Shown: in pieces, positions 8,056 through 17,247 of the stretch
How the letters are laid out: the number at the start of each line of letters is the position of its first letter
Position numbering within the stretch: position 1 is the stretch's first letter
DNA from: Streptomyces sp. NBC_00459
GTDB taxonomy: Bacteria; Actinomycetota; Actinomycetes; Streptomycetales; Streptomycetaceae
DNA: 64,000 nt
Direction: 5' to 3'
Assembly: GCF_036013955.1 (NCBI RefSeq)
Contig: NZ_CP107903.1
Coordinates: forward strand, 2,852,001-2,916,000
Notes under the pieces: generated by a model
What the model was told of the DNA's origin: nothing
What the model saw: only the letters and a program-made list of their open reading frames with translations
Database searches by the model: none
Made by a program: the position numbers and the translations under genes

Positions 8056-10401
8056 GTGACGCCGACCAGTGGACACACCTGGCACCGCAACCCCTTCCCG
8101 CTGAGCCCTGTCGTGCGCCTCGGGCCCATGTCCGACCTGGGGGACGCGCGGGTCCGGGCGTCCGACTCGGGCAACGCCCACATCGACACCCCGCTGATCG
8201 CGGACGTCGAGGCGCTCGTCGACGACTACTTCGCGCCGCCCGCCGCCGGTGGCCGGCGCGGCCGGGCGATCGCCCTGGTGGGCGAGTTCGGCCTGGGCAA
8301 GAGCCACGCCCTGCGCCGGACCTACCAGACGATCCGGGCGCGGCACGCCGAGACGGCGACCTGGATAGTGGACGAACCGGCGCAGGACATGGGACGGCTC
8401 TACCGCGACCGACTGCGCGGACCGGGCGACACCGAGCAGGGCAAACGGGCCTTCGAGGAGCTGGTGCGGGACTACTACGCCTATGTGACGGCCGGCTGGG
8501 TCGGCGCGGCCGACGACGACCCGCGCCGCGGCACCCTGCGGGAGATCGCCACCGGGCTGCGCGACCGGGTCCTCGACCCGGACAAGGTCGTGTCGGCGCT
8601 GCGCTACGACCCCGAGGTGATCCACGCCGATCTGCGCGGCACCCTGGGCGAGGTCACCGAACACCGCAGGTTCTCCACCGCGCTCGCGCTGCTGCTGGAG
8701 GCGCCGTTCAACCGGATGGTGTGGAACTGGCTGAACGGCGCCGAACCCGCCGAGGCGCTGCGCGAACGCGGGATCACCGAGGCGATCGGCCCGTCGGACG
8801 GGCGCCCGGACCTCGCGGCCGGCATCGACCGCGTCTTCGACGCGCTGACCGTGCAGGGCTTTCTGCACGGCCGGGTCGGACAGCCGTACGTCCTGCTCCT
8901 CGACTCGCTGGAGAAGGTGCTCGACTGGCCGGACGACAGCCGGCGGGCGTTCATGGACGCCTTCGAACGCCTCATCAACATCTATACGAGCCACGGCGGT
9001 CTGCTGGTGTTCTGCTCCTCGCCCGACGGGCTGCGGGCGCTGCGCCAGAGCGTGCACGAGCGGGTGGTGCAGCTGTGGCCGACGGGGCTCGACCAAGACC
9101 GTACCGGGGAGCTGGTGGCCCGGTATCTGGCCTCGGGCGAGGAGACGGACGAGGCGGAAGCCGACGGCGAAGGGCCGTCCGCCCCCGAGTCCGACCCCGA
9201 TTCGGCACCGCCTCCCACCGGGCCCTTCGACGACGAAGCGCTGCGGCTGCTCCACGAGTTGACCGAGGGCGTGCCCCGTGAGGTGCTCAAGACGTGCCGG
9301 GAGGCCTGGCAGCTCAGCGAGGACACCGCGGGCCTGGTGCGCCGGGTGCCGGGGGTGACGGTCCTGAAGGCGGTACGGGCACTGCACGAGCGGGTGTCGT
9401 ACCAGCGGGTCCTGGGCGATGTGCACGACGCCCTCGATCTGGGCCAGTGGCGGATCGCCTCCCACGACCCGGTGCCGGCGAGGCGCACACGCTCGGCGGA
9501 CGGCCGGGAGGAGGTCCTGTACTGGCTGTCGCCCGCGCCGAACGCCTACATCGCGGTGGTCTACACCCGCTCCCTGCTCCTCGCCGACGACGTCGAACGG
9601 ATCGTCACCCAGGTGAACGGGCTGCGCGGCGCGGTGCGCCCGGGGCGGTTCGAGGCGCTGCTGGTGGTCAACGGGCTGGTGTCGCACGCGATGCAGGACC
9701 GGCTCGGGCGGTCGATCGGCTCCCGCCCGCTGGTGTACCGGCAGGGCGGGTTCCCGCGGCATGTGCACGAGGCGCTGCTGCAGCTGGAGCGGCGGCTCGT
9801 GGAGGAGGGCCGGGAGGAGGACCTCGCCGAGCTGGGCGAGCGGATGCGCCGGAACCTGGAGCAGCAGACGGCCCACCTCGACGAGATGCGCCGCAACCTG
9901 GCCGCGATGACGCTGGAGGTGCGTCCGGGCACGGCGGGCTCGACGGGGACGCCCCTGCCGGCCTCACAGTCCGTTCGCGTCACCGCCGAGGCGGAGCCGG
10001 CCGAGGAGCTGCCGGGCCCGGTTCGGCGCCGGTTCCGGGACGCGCTGGCGATGCTGGAGTCGGTGACCCGGCGGGTGGCCGGCCGGAGCGTGAACCGGCG
10101 GGCGGCGGCGACCTCGGCGGAGCTGAGCGTGCTGGGCTGCGCGACGCTGGTGCGGGCGCTGACGGAGGACTTCCGGGGCGCTGTCGCGACCTGGGCACGG
10201 GCGGCGGCGCCGGGTACACCGACCGAGGTACAGCTGAGCGAACTGCGCCGGATCTGCCGGGAGTACGAGAGCGCCGTCGAGGTGCTGCCGGTGCATCTGC
10301 TGGGCAACGCCGAGCACCAGCACCCGCTGACCCCGGCCCGCACGGTGGAGGTCCTGGCGGAGGAGGTGTGGGGGACGCTCAGCGCCCCGGCGGTTCCCTA
10401 G
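8056..10401 (+). CDS. Large P-loop ATPase of predicted conflict system
   Basis: A 781-residue protein. Residues ~60-80 carry Walker A, ALVGEFGLGKSHALRR, and 'PYVLLLDSLEKVLDW' is a good Walker B, followed by 'GLLVFCSSPDG' in the sensor-1 position. A low-complexity acidic insert (EADGEGPSAPESDPDS) separates the ATPase core from a helical middle region. A later alpha/beta domain (EEVLYWLSPAPNAYIAVVYT and RFEALLVVNGLVSHAMQDR) is followed by a coiled coil (RMRRNLEQQTAHLDEMRRN). GTG 8056 is chosen for the GAGGAG site upstream. The gene ends 36 bp from the convergent Fxs-operon gene. No specific family name is offered. Confidence 0.65.
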   Translation: MTPTSGHTWHRNPFPLSPVVRLGPMSDLGDARVRASDSGNAHIDTPLIADVEALVDDYFAPPAAGGRRGRAIALVGEFGLGKSHALRRTYQTIRARHAETATWIVDEPAQDMGRLYRDRLRGPGDTEQGKRAFEELVRDYYAYVTAGWVGAADDDPRRGTLREIATGLRDRVLDPDKVVSALRYDPEVIHADLRGTLGEVTEHRRFSTALALLLEAPFNRMVWNWLNGAEPAEALRERGITEAIGPSDGRPDLAAGIDRVFDALTVQGFLHGRVGQPYVLLLDSLEKVLDWPDDSRRAFMDAFERLINIYTSHGGLLVFCSSPDGLRALRQSVHERVVQLWPTGLDQDRTGELVARYLASGEETDEAEADGEGPSAPESDPDSAPPPTGPFDDEALRLLHELTEGVPREVLKTCREAWQLSEDTAGLVRRVPGVTVLKAVRALHERVSYQRVLGDVHDALDLGQWRIASHDPVPARRTRSADGREEVLYWLSPAPNAYIAVVYTRSLLLADDVERIVTQVNGLRGAVRPGRFEALLVVNGLVSHAMQDRLGRSIGSRPLVYRQGGFPRHVHEALLQLERRLVEEGREEDLAELGERMRRNLEQQTAHLDEMRRNLAAMTLEVRPGTAGSTGTPLPASQSVRVTAEAEPAEELPGPVRRRFRDALAMLESVTRRVAGRSVNRRAAATSAELSVLGCATLVRALTEDFRGAVATWARAAAPGTPTEVQLSELRRICREYESAVEVLPVHLLGNAEHQHPLTPARTVEVLAEEVWGTLSAPAVP

Positions 10402-10436
10402 GTCCCGTCAACTCCCTTTGTATGTATGGGTGTTGT

Positions 10437-11450
10437 TCAGTGCGGCGGCGGACTGGTCACGCCGCCCGTGAGCTGGGCGAGGCCCGTGAGCCGCCGTTCC
10501 GCGTTGCCCACCTGCCGCTGGTCGAGGGTGACGCCGAGGAGGAAGGCGCGGGGCGAGGTCCAGTGGACGTACACCGCGCCCTCCTGGACGTCGAGGACGA
10601 GCCGTTCGACCGATGCGCCGCTGCCGGGGGGCGGGGCGATCAGGTCGAGCGCGTCCTTGAGGCGGATCAGGTGGCCGCGCAGGCTGCGCGAGAGGTCGCG
10701 GTAGGCGGTCCGCCGGGTGCGCACACTGACGTCCATGAAGCGCGGGCCGAGTTCCTGGCTGTCGAAGACGTCACCGACACAGACCAGGGTCCAGTCCCGG
10801 TAGTAGCCCGCGTACTGCAGGTCCGTGGTGTTCACATGGGTGCGCCACAGATCGCGCAGCCGCTGTTCGTACACGGTGTCCGGGGCGGCGGCCGTCCCGA
10901 AGTCGACGTGCGGGCCCGCGGGCGTCTCCCCGCTCTGGAGATGCGCCTTCGCCTGCGCGTCACCGCCGAGCAACTCGTCGGGGAGTCCGTGCACTTCGGT
11001 ACGGATACGGGTGACGAGCAGGTTCATCGCCTCGTCCATGTCGGGCACGCCGTCGGGTACGTCCGTGACCGCCGCGAGGAACTCGTCGGGGCGGGCCCGG
11101 CCGCCCCACAGGCCGGCGCGCGTGCCCGCGAGGACCGTGCGCATCAGCTCGCCGGTCTTCAGCGGGCGCAGGACGGCGCCGAGGTCCTGGGTGCACAGCA
11201 GCAGCCTGGAGCCGGGCAGCGACTCGTTGTGGGCGTCGTCGCCGGTCTCGGTGACCAGGCTGGAGAGCGGGGCGCGGTCCGCTCTCAGGACGGCGAAGTC
11301 GAGGATGCCGTTGCTGTAGTGGGCCAGGGAGCGGATCGCGGGCGTCCGTGCGACGGTCTCCTCGCACAGCGTGGTTATCAGGCCGTGGCGCTTGGGAGTC
11401 CAGTGGGACTCCTTCAGCGTGGTGCTCGCGTGCGGTGCGGGGGCTGCCAC
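10437..11450 (-). CDS. Uncharacterised third gene of the Fxs-type operon
   Basis: About 337 residues, no signal peptide and no obvious membrane segment. I do not recognise the fold. Features include an N-terminal 'HYSNGILDFAVLRADRAPLSSL' segment, a central 'VYEQRLRDLWRTHVNTTDLQYAGYYRD' helix-rich part, and a C-terminal helix-strand pattern (LRGHLIRLKDALDLIAPP, then 'ERLVLDVQEGAVYVHW', then 'RAFLLGVTLDQRQVGNAERRL'). It is the last gene after the precursor peptide and the TPR protein, with a 97-bp gap. GTG 11450 is the most likely start, because longer versions run antisense through the TPR gene end. It could be an effector or an adaptor of the NTPase system. Confidence 0.55.
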   Translation of the reverse strand: MAAPAPHASTTLKESHWTPKRHGLITTLCEETVARTPAIRSLAHYSNGILDFAVLRADRAPLSSLVTETGDDAHNESLPGSRLLLCTQDLGAVLRPLKTGELMRTVLAGTRAGLWGGRARPDEFLAAVTDVPDGVPDMDEAMNLLVTRIRTEVHGLPDELLGGDAQAKAHLQSGETPAGPHVDFGTAAAPDTVYEQRLRDLWRTHVNTTDLQYAGYYRDWTLVCVGDVFDSQELGPRFMDVSVRTRRTAYRDLSRSLRGHLIRLKDALDLIAPPPGSGASVERLVLDVQEGAVYVHWTSPRAFLLGVTLDQRQVGNAERRLTGLAQLTGGVTSPPPH

Positions 11451-11547
11451 GGGTGCTCGCCTTTCGCTCGTCGGTGGCTTGCTGATTCGGTGCTCTGCCG
11501 ATCGGTGGCGTGCCGGTCGGTCGCCGGGGAGGCTGTCTGCGGGCGGG

Positions 11548-14500
11548 TCACACGTCGGGCAGCTCCAGGTCGATGTCGTAGCCCGAGGGCGGTACGGGAC
11601 GGGTGGGGTCGACGCCGGTGAGGCGTTCCAGGTGGGCGCCGACCCTGCGGCCACCGACGCGGTGGGCGATGCCCAGGTCGCCGAGGCGGGCCAGTGCGGT
11701 GCGGGCGAGTTCCACGGCCTCCTCGTCGTGGCCCGCCGAAGCGAGCGTGGCGGCAAGGGAGTTCTCCGCGATGGCCACCCAGGGGTGGGCCCGGCCCAGC
11801 TTGTGGGTGAGGAGGTTCAGCGTGCCCCGGCCGATCTCCTCGGCGAGCCGCAGCTCACCGGTGGCCCGCAGATAGACGCCGTGGCGCACCTGGGCGACGC
11901 CCGTGTAGGGGTGCCCGGGCCCGAACCAGCGGGCGAGGGTGTCCACGCACTGCCGGGCCTGCTGTTCGGCCTCGTCGGCCTTGCCGAGGGCGTGCAGGTC
12001 GGCGGCGTAGCTGAACCGGCAGCGCACGGTGTCGAAGCGGTCGGGGCCGAACCGGTCGACGTACAGGCCGAGGGCGCGCAGGTCGCGTTCGTGGGCGAGT
12101 TCGTAGCTGTAGAGGGGGTCCTTGAGGGCGGGGAAGCCGTCGGCGAGCCGGCGTTCGCTGACCGCGAGGCCGACCTCGGTACGCAGCCGGACGAGGTCCC
12201 AGGTGTCGCCGTGCCGGCGCAGTTTCTGGCGCAGCAGGTCGCGGGCCTCACCGTCGCGTCCGGCGGCGCGGTACAGGTAGGCGAGCAGTTCGGCGGCGTT
12301 CCAGGCGACGGGGTCGTCCGTGCCGCCGACGGCCTGGCGGTAGCGGAAGCGGTCCTGGATCGCGGCCAGGGCGGGGGCGACCCGGCCGGTGAGCGACTCG
12401 GTGAGGGCGAGGTTGTGTTCGGCCTGGATGGTGGCCGGGTGCTGCGGGCCGAGCAGCAGGGTGAGGCCCTCCAGGACGGGCCGCAGTTGCAGCAGGGCGT
12501 CGTCGAAGCGGCCCAGCGCGCGCAGGGTGGCGGCGTAGGAGTCGGCGGAGAGCAGGGTGCGCGGGTGGGTGATGCCGAGGAGCCTGCGGTGACCGCGCAG
12601 GGCGTCCTGGGCGATCTGCCGGGAGAGGTCGTAGTCGCCGCGCAGCCGGTGGGCGCGGGCGACGAAGTTGAGCAGGCGCAGGTACTCGGGTGACTGTTCG
12701 TCACCCTCGCCGGCGGCGTTGCCGTCATCGGTTCGCCACGCCTCACGCGCCCGCCCGGCGATGTCGAGGAGACGGTCGAGGTCGGCGGCCTCGGCGCGCT
12801 GGCTCAGCGAGTTGAGGTGGCGCAGCAGCGAGCGGCGCACCCGTGGCCGCGGGTCCTCCCACAGGCGCAGCGAGAACACCTCGCGGGCCCAGTCCGCGGG
12901 CAGGTCGGGGCCCTGCGGGGCGTGTTCGGACAGGACGCTGCGCAACACGGACTCGATGTGCGCGCGTTCGGCCGGGTCCATGCCGGCGCGGATCAGGTCG
13001 CGCAGCCCGTGGTGCTGGACGAGCGGTTGCCGGGTGCGGTCGAAGTCGACGTCGAGCAGGCCCACTTGGGCCAGGGCCCACAGGGCGACGCTCACCATGT
13101 GCTCGTCGGGCAGCAGGACCTCGGTGCCGGCGGGTGCGGGCGTCGACGACTCGTCGTCGCGGGCGAGTTCGGACAGGATGCGGCGCGAGCGCAGCAGTTC
13201 CAGGCCCATGCCGCGCCCGGTGAGCAGGGAGGCGGCGCCCAGCAGCCAGCCCACGGCGTCGCGTTCGGGGCTCTCGGCGCCCCAGGCGAGGGCGCCGGGG
13301 GTGGTCCGTACGACACGCCGGGCGACCTGCACCATCACGGCCACGGGGGACACGGCGTCGGCGGTGCGCAGCAGTTCGGTCTTGCCGGCGCGGTACTCGG
13401 CGAGGAGGTCACCGACGGCGGCGCGGACCGCGGCGTCCTGGTTCATGTGGTCGTCGCGGCGGTGCGCGGCGGTCCGCTCGGCGAGGCAGTGGGCGGCGAG
13501 GTGCAGGGCCTGCGGGACGGAGTCGACGACGCTGCCGATCTGCCGGGCCTGCCGCTCGCTGATCTCCGGCACCTTCTCGGCGAGCAGCGCGCGGCTCTCC
13601 TCGCCGTCCATCGGGGCGATGGCCAGGGGCCGCAGATGCGGCGGCCGGACGTCCTCGGCGGGGTCGGTCCCGGCCGGTGCGGTCCGGCTGGTGATGAGGA
13701 CGTGCCCGCGCTCGTGCGGTACGGGCAGCAGGCCGTGCAGTTCGGCGGGGTCGGTGACACCGTCGTAGACGATGAGCCAGCTCTCCGCCTCGGCGTCGGT
13801 GCGGGAGAGCCGGGACAGCAGCCGGGAGATGCCGTCCCCGTCGGTGCCGACCCGGTCCTCGGGGGCGCCGAGGCGTCCGGCGAGCCGGCCGAGGCCGCGC
13901 TCGACGCGGGTGCGCTCCCAGGCGCGCACCCACCACACGACGTCGTACGAGGCCCCGACGCGGTGGCACAGTTCGTGCGCGGTGTCGCTCTTGCCCCAGC
14001 CGCTGGGGCCGTGCAGCACCAGGCAGGCGCCGTCGCGGGCGGCGCCGCGCAGCTCCTCGTGGAGTGTGCCGAGCAGCGGGGCGCGGTCCACGAAGGCGCT
14101 GTTGCGCGCGCCCACGTTGGTGGTCTCCGGCAGCCGCGGGAACCCGGCCCCGCCGGCGCTGCCGCCGGGTTCGGGCGCGCCGAGGCCGAGGCCGGTGTAC
14201 AGCAGCCGCAGTGCCTGGTCCTCGGTGGTGTCGCGCAGGTCGATCCGCTCGTGGTGGGCGGCCGCGGTGTGCGGGAACGGCTCGTCGACGAGGAGGATGC
14301 GGACGTCGGTGTGGGAGAGGGCGCCGATCTGTTCGAGCAGCGTGTCGTCGGCGTCGTCGGGCGACAGGAAGAGCAACGCGGCGCCGGGGTCGGGGCGTTC
14401 ACCGGCGTAGGTGTCGGCGCGGCGCAGCTCCGTGCGCACTCCCTTGACGGCGAGCCGGTCGCGCAGCCACGCGGCCCACAGGGCGTGCCGGGCCGAGTGG

Positions 14501-15228
14501 ACGACGGTGACGTCGGTGAGGCGGGCGGCGCGGCGGGCGCGCAGCCAGTCGGCGAGCTGCTCGTAGTAGGGGCGCAGCCCGCTGACCGTGCCGGCGTCCT
14601 CCGCCTCGACGGCGAGGCTGAGGCTGTCCTGGTAGAGGGGGTTGTACGGAATTTCGAGGAAGCGGATGTCGGTCCTGCCGAGCGCGGCGGCGACCGGGGC
14701 GAACTTCCGGCGCACCCGCTCGCGGGCGTCGCGCAGCCGGTCGTGCACGCCGATGTCGCTCTTCAGCCCGAGGGTGAGCAACCGCACGGGCCGGTCGCCC
14801 CGGCGCACGATCAGGTCCTCGGCGAGTGCGGCGGCCCCGTCGATGGACCAGGCGGTCATCGCGAAACAGACGACGATCGTGTCGGCGTACGCGGCGGAGC
14901 GCACCGGTTCCGTCTCGTCGGAGGAGTCCGGTACGGGGGCCTCGACGAGGAGATGGTCGTACGCGGCGGCGACGGGGTCCTCGGCGAGCGCGGCGAGGGC
15001 GGGGCCGCCGGGGAAGGTGGCGGTGTGCACGCGGCCGGGTTCGGGGCGGGGCGGGGGCGCGCTCATGTCGCGTTCGCCGGAGCGGCCGTCGACGAGGAGG
15101 ACGCTGCGGTTGGTGTCGGCGAGGATGTCGGCGACGTTGCGCAGGGTCGTACTCAGGCCGAGGTTCCCGGAGGTGGCGAGGAAGACCGCGAACGGCCCCG
15201 GCCGGTCAGGGGTGTTGGCGTCTGGCAT
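11548..15228 (-). CDS. FxSxx-COOH-system NB-ARC/TPR protein (FxSxT type)
   Basis: A 1,226-residue multidomain cytosolic protein. Residues ~12-230 resemble a MinD/ParA-type fold (FAVFLATSGNLGLSTTL, VLLVDGRSGE), but the Walker A Lys is missing. Residues ~245-355 look TIR-like (TVVHSARHALWAAWLRDRL, ALLFLSPDDA). An NB-ARC module begins near residue 385 with an intact P-loop GPSGWGKS (Lys413) and Walker B-like SWLIVYDGV. The C-terminal ~500 residues are TPR_10/12-like repeats (e.g. AADLHALGKADEAEQQARQC; NLALTESLTGRVAPALAAI). This architecture is characteristic of the TPR component of Fxs systems. ATG 15228 has GGAGAAGCC upstream. The gene is preceded by the precursor-peptide gene. Confidence 0.85.
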   Translation of the reverse strand: MPDANTPDRPGPFAVFLATSGNLGLSTTLRNVADILADTNRSVLLVDGRSGERDMSAPPPRPEPGRVHTATFPGGPALAALAEDPVAAAYDHLLVEAPVPDSSDETEPVRSAAYADTIVVCFAMTAWSIDGAAALAEDLIVRRGDRPVRLLTLGLKSDIGVHDRLRDARERVRRKFAPVAAALGRTDIRFLEIPYNPLYQDSLSLAVEAEDAGTVSGLRPYYEQLADWLRARRAARLTDVTVVHSARHALWAAWLRDRLAVKGVRTELRRADTYAGERPDPGAALLFLSPDDADDTLLEQIGALSHTDVRILLVDEPFPHTAAAHHERIDLRDTTEDQALRLLYTGLGLGAPEPGGSAGGAGFPRLPETTNVGARNSAFVDRAPLLGTLHEELRGAARDGACLVLHGPSGWGKSDTAHELCHRVGASYDVVWWVRAWERTRVERGLGRLAGRLGAPEDRVGTDGDGISRLLSRLSRTDAEAESWLIVYDGVTDPAELHGLLPVPHERGHVLITSRTAPAGTDPAEDVRPPHLRPLAIAPMDGEESRALLAEKVPEISERQARQIGSVVDSVPQALHLAAHCLAERTAAHRRDDHMNQDAAVRAAVGDLLAEYRAGKTELLRTADAVSPVAVMVQVARRVVRTTPGALAWGAESPERDAVGWLLGAASLLTGRGMGLELLRSRRILSELARDDESSTPAPAGTEVLLPDEHMVSVALWALAQVGLLDVDFDRTRQPLVQHHGLRDLIRAGMDPAERAHIESVLRSVLSEHAPQGPDLPADWAREVFSLRLWEDPRPRVRRSLLRHLNSLSQRAEAADLDRLLDIAGRAREAWRTDDGNAAGEGDEQSPEYLRLLNFVARAHRLRGDYDLSRQIAQDALRGHRRLLGITHPRTLLSADSYAATLRALGRFDDALLQLRPVLEGLTLLLGPQHPATIQAEHNLALTESLTGRVAPALAAIQDRFRYRQAVGGTDDPVAWNAAELLAYLYRAAGRDGEARDLLRQKLRRHGDTWDLVRLRTEVGLAVSERRLADGFPALKDPLYSYELAHERDLRALGLYVDRFGPDRFDTVRCRFSYAADLHALGKADEAEQQARQCVDTLARWFGPGHPYTGVAQVRHGVYLRATGELRLAEEIGRGTLNLLTHKLGRAHPWVAIAENSLAATLASAGHDEEAVELARTALARLGDLGIAHRVGGRRVGAHLERLTGVDPTRPVPPSGYDIDLELPDV

Positions 15229-15363
15229 GGCTTCTCCGCTCGGCACGTCTCCGCTCGGCGCGGCGGTGAACAAGGGGGACAAAAAGGGCGGCCGAGGGGC
15301 GCCAGTATAGGTCGCCGTGCGCCTGACTCACGGCGTCCGGACCACTCCCGCGCGCCCCGTGTC

Positions 15364-15588
15364 TCATACGCTCTCGCTGTGCCCGGTGACGAAGGGATTG
15401 CCCTCGGCGCAGCTGTCGTACACCTGGCGCAGCAGCGCGCCGAGCACCGAGTCGGGCAGGGCCCCGATGTCCTCGGGCGACAGGGCGACGAGGTCGAGAA
15501 CGACCGACTCGACCTCGGGGTCCGGGCCTTCGCCCGTTCCCGCTCCTGTACCCGCCCCGGTGGGGGCGGTGCCGTCGGCGACTGCCAT
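15364..15588 (-). CDS. fxsA: Fxs-type cyclophane RiPP precursor with altered C-terminus
   Basis: A 74-residue peptide. A Gly/Thr-rich N-terminus leads into the recognisable FxsA leader-like block VVLDLVALSPEDIGALPDSV then LGALLRQV. Family members end in Phe-x-Ser-x-x-COOH, the site where the radical SAM maturase makes a three-residue cyclophane. Here the end is NPFVTGHSESV, so the five terminal residues are H70-S-E72-S-V74: His replaces Phe and Glu replaces Ser. Other aromatic triplets nearby are Y57-D-S and F66-V-T. ATG 15588 is chosen for GGAG eight bases upstream. It is the first gene of the operon with the TPR protein and is divergent from the maturase. The leader assignment is confident; the modified residue is not. 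Confidence 0.75.
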   Translation of the reverse strand: MAVADGTAPTGAGTGAGTGEGPDPEVESVVLDLVALSPEDIGALPDSVLGALLRQVYDSCAEGNPFVTGHSESV

Positions 15589-15730
15589 GCAGGTCACTCC
15601 ATGGGGTGTCGGAGGATCTCAGGAAGGGCTGTCCAGCGTAGCGCCGCCAACTGCCCTTACGGCAGAAGCCGGAGACCGTGAGCGTCGCTCAACTTCCCCA
15701 CAGTCGACCTTCGTTGGCTCATTCATGATG

Positions 15731-15760
15731 TTGACGCTGTGGTTGACCCGCCCGAATACT
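15731..15760 (+). promoter_or_regulatory. Candidate housekeeping promoter for the FxsB operon
   Basis: TTGACG (15731-15736) and AATACT (15755-15760) are separated by 18 bp, close to the HrdB consensus, in the 276-bp divergent region between precursor and maturase genes. GTTGAC is duplicated here (15730 and 15742), so the exact -35 is uncertain. It would give a leader of roughly 100 nt before ATG 15865. Confidence 0.4.
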
Positions 15761-15864
15761 GGTCGCACGTCGAACAGAGTGCGCCGTCGGCAGCGCCCGG
15801 ACGGGCAACTCACAGGCACCGGACAGGCCCTGGGTCCGCGACGTACGCCTTCGGGGGGAAGCGG

Positions 15865-17247
15865 ATGAGTCGACCGCCACCGGTCCGCGCCGAACCACCC
15901 TGGCCGAGGGCCGCCGACGTGGCGGCGCGCCGGGCGGCGGGCTGGCAGCCGTATCCGCTCGACTCCTTCGTCCTCAAGGTGCACAGCCGCTGCGACCTGG
16001 CCTGCGACTACTGCTACATGTACCGCTCGCACGACCAGAGTTGGCGCGCCCAGCCCCGCACGATGTCCCCGGCGACGCTGGCCCGCACCGCCGAGCGGAT
16101 CGCCGAGCACCTGTCCGCGCACGGGGTGACCGAGGCGGGTGTGGTCCTGCACGGCGGCGAGCCGCTGTTGATCGGCGACGAGGCGCTCGCACGGACGGTC
16201 CGCACCCTGCGCGGTGCGGTCGGCGACGGGGTACGACTGCACCTGAGCCTGCAGACCAACGGCCTCCGCCTCACCGAGCAACGCCTCGGCCTGCTGGGCG
16301 AGTTGGGTGTGACGGTCGGGGTGAGCACCGACGGCGGCCGGGCCGCCCACGACCGGCACCGGCGGGGCGCCGACGGCCGCGGCAGCCACGCCCGGGTCGA
16401 GGCCGCCCTGCGCCGCCTGGCCGGTGAGCGCCACCGCCATCTGTTCGGCACGCTGCTCTGCACGATCGACCTGCGCAACGACCCGGTACGCACATACGAG
16501 GCCCTGCTGACCCACAGTCCCCCGGCCGTCGACTTCCTTCTCCCGCTGGGCAATTGGCAGACCCCGCCGCCCGGGCTGGACCCGCACGGCCGGCGCACCC
16601 CGTACGCGGACTGGCTGTGGGCGGTCTTCGAGCGCTGGTACGGCGCCCGGACCAAGGAGACCTCGGTCCGGTTCCTCGACAACCTGCTCGCCCTGCTGGT
16701 CGGCGCCACCCCGCGCACCGAGGCACTCGGCCTGTCCCCGGTGCGGTACGCGGTGGTCGACACGGACGGCTCCCTCACCCAGGACGACACGCTGCGCACC
16801 GCGTACGACGGCGCCACCCGCACCGGCCTCGACGTCCACGGCCACTCCTTCGACACCCTGCTGCTCCACCCGGGCATCGCGGCCCGCCAGTGGGGCGCCT
16901 CCGCACTGTCCGCCCCCTGCCGCGCCTGCCCCCTGCACCGGGTGTGCGGAGGCGGCCACTACGCCACCCGCTACGACCACGCCACGGGCTTCGCCAACCC
17001 GAGCGTGTACTGCGCCGACCTGACCGAACTGATCGGGCGGGTGCACGGACGCCTGAGCGCCGATCTGGCGGCACGCGAACAGGGGCGGACACGAGGGGAG
17101 CCGGGCGGGGAGCCGGGCGCGGAGGCAGAATCGGACGCCAGGACGGACGCGCCCCAAAGAGGCGCGGGGAACTGCGCGACCAACCACCCACAACCCGCAG
17201 CCGCCACACCACAGAACCCCCCGAGCTCAAAGGCGCCCCCGCCATGA
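15865..17247 (+). CDS. fxsB: Radical SAM/SPASM peptide maturase FxsB
   Basis: A 460-residue radical SAM enzyme. The [4Fe-4S]-SAM motif CDLACDYC is at Cys43/Cys47/Cys50, followed by 'VLHGGEPLLIG', the SAM-binding GGE motif. The C-terminal half has a SPASM/twitch-type cysteine set: Cys in APCRACPLHRVCGGG and again in PSVYCADL, suggesting auxiliary iron-sulfur clusters. FxsB enzymes cross-link an aromatic residue to the side-chain carbon of the residue two places on in FxsA-type peptides. The final ~55 residues are low-complexity (Glu/Gly/Arg then Pro/Ala) and may be a linker. The stop overlaps the next ATG (ATGA). ATG 15865 follows GGGGGGAAGCGG. Confidence 0.88.
   Translation: MSRPPPVRAEPPWPRAADVAARRAAGWQPYPLDSFVLKVHSRCDLACDYCYMYRSHDQSWRAQPRTMSPATLARTAERIAEHLSAHGVTEAGVVLHGGEPLLIGDEALARTVRTLRGAVGDGVRLHLSLQTNGLRLTEQRLGLLGELGVTVGVSTDGGRAAHDRHRRGADGRGSHARVEAALRRLAGERHRHLFGTLLCTIDLRNDPVRTYEALLTHSPPAVDFLLPLGNWQTPPPGLDPHGRRTPYADWLWAVFERWYGARTKETSVRFLDNLLALLVGATPRTEALGLSPVRYAVVDTDGSLTQDDTLRTAYDGATRTGLDVHGHSFDTLLLHPGIAARQWGASALSAPCRACPLHRVCGGGHYATRYDHATGFANPSVYCADLTELIGRVHGRLSADLAAREQGRTRGEPGGEPGAEAESDARTDAPQRGAGNCATNHPQPAAATPQNPPSSKAPPP

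Noticed and set aside
10437..11450. Assignment of the unknown Fxs-operon gene to the CATRA conflict-system families
   Set aside because: The sequence does not show patterns I recall for those proteins, and context alone is not enough.
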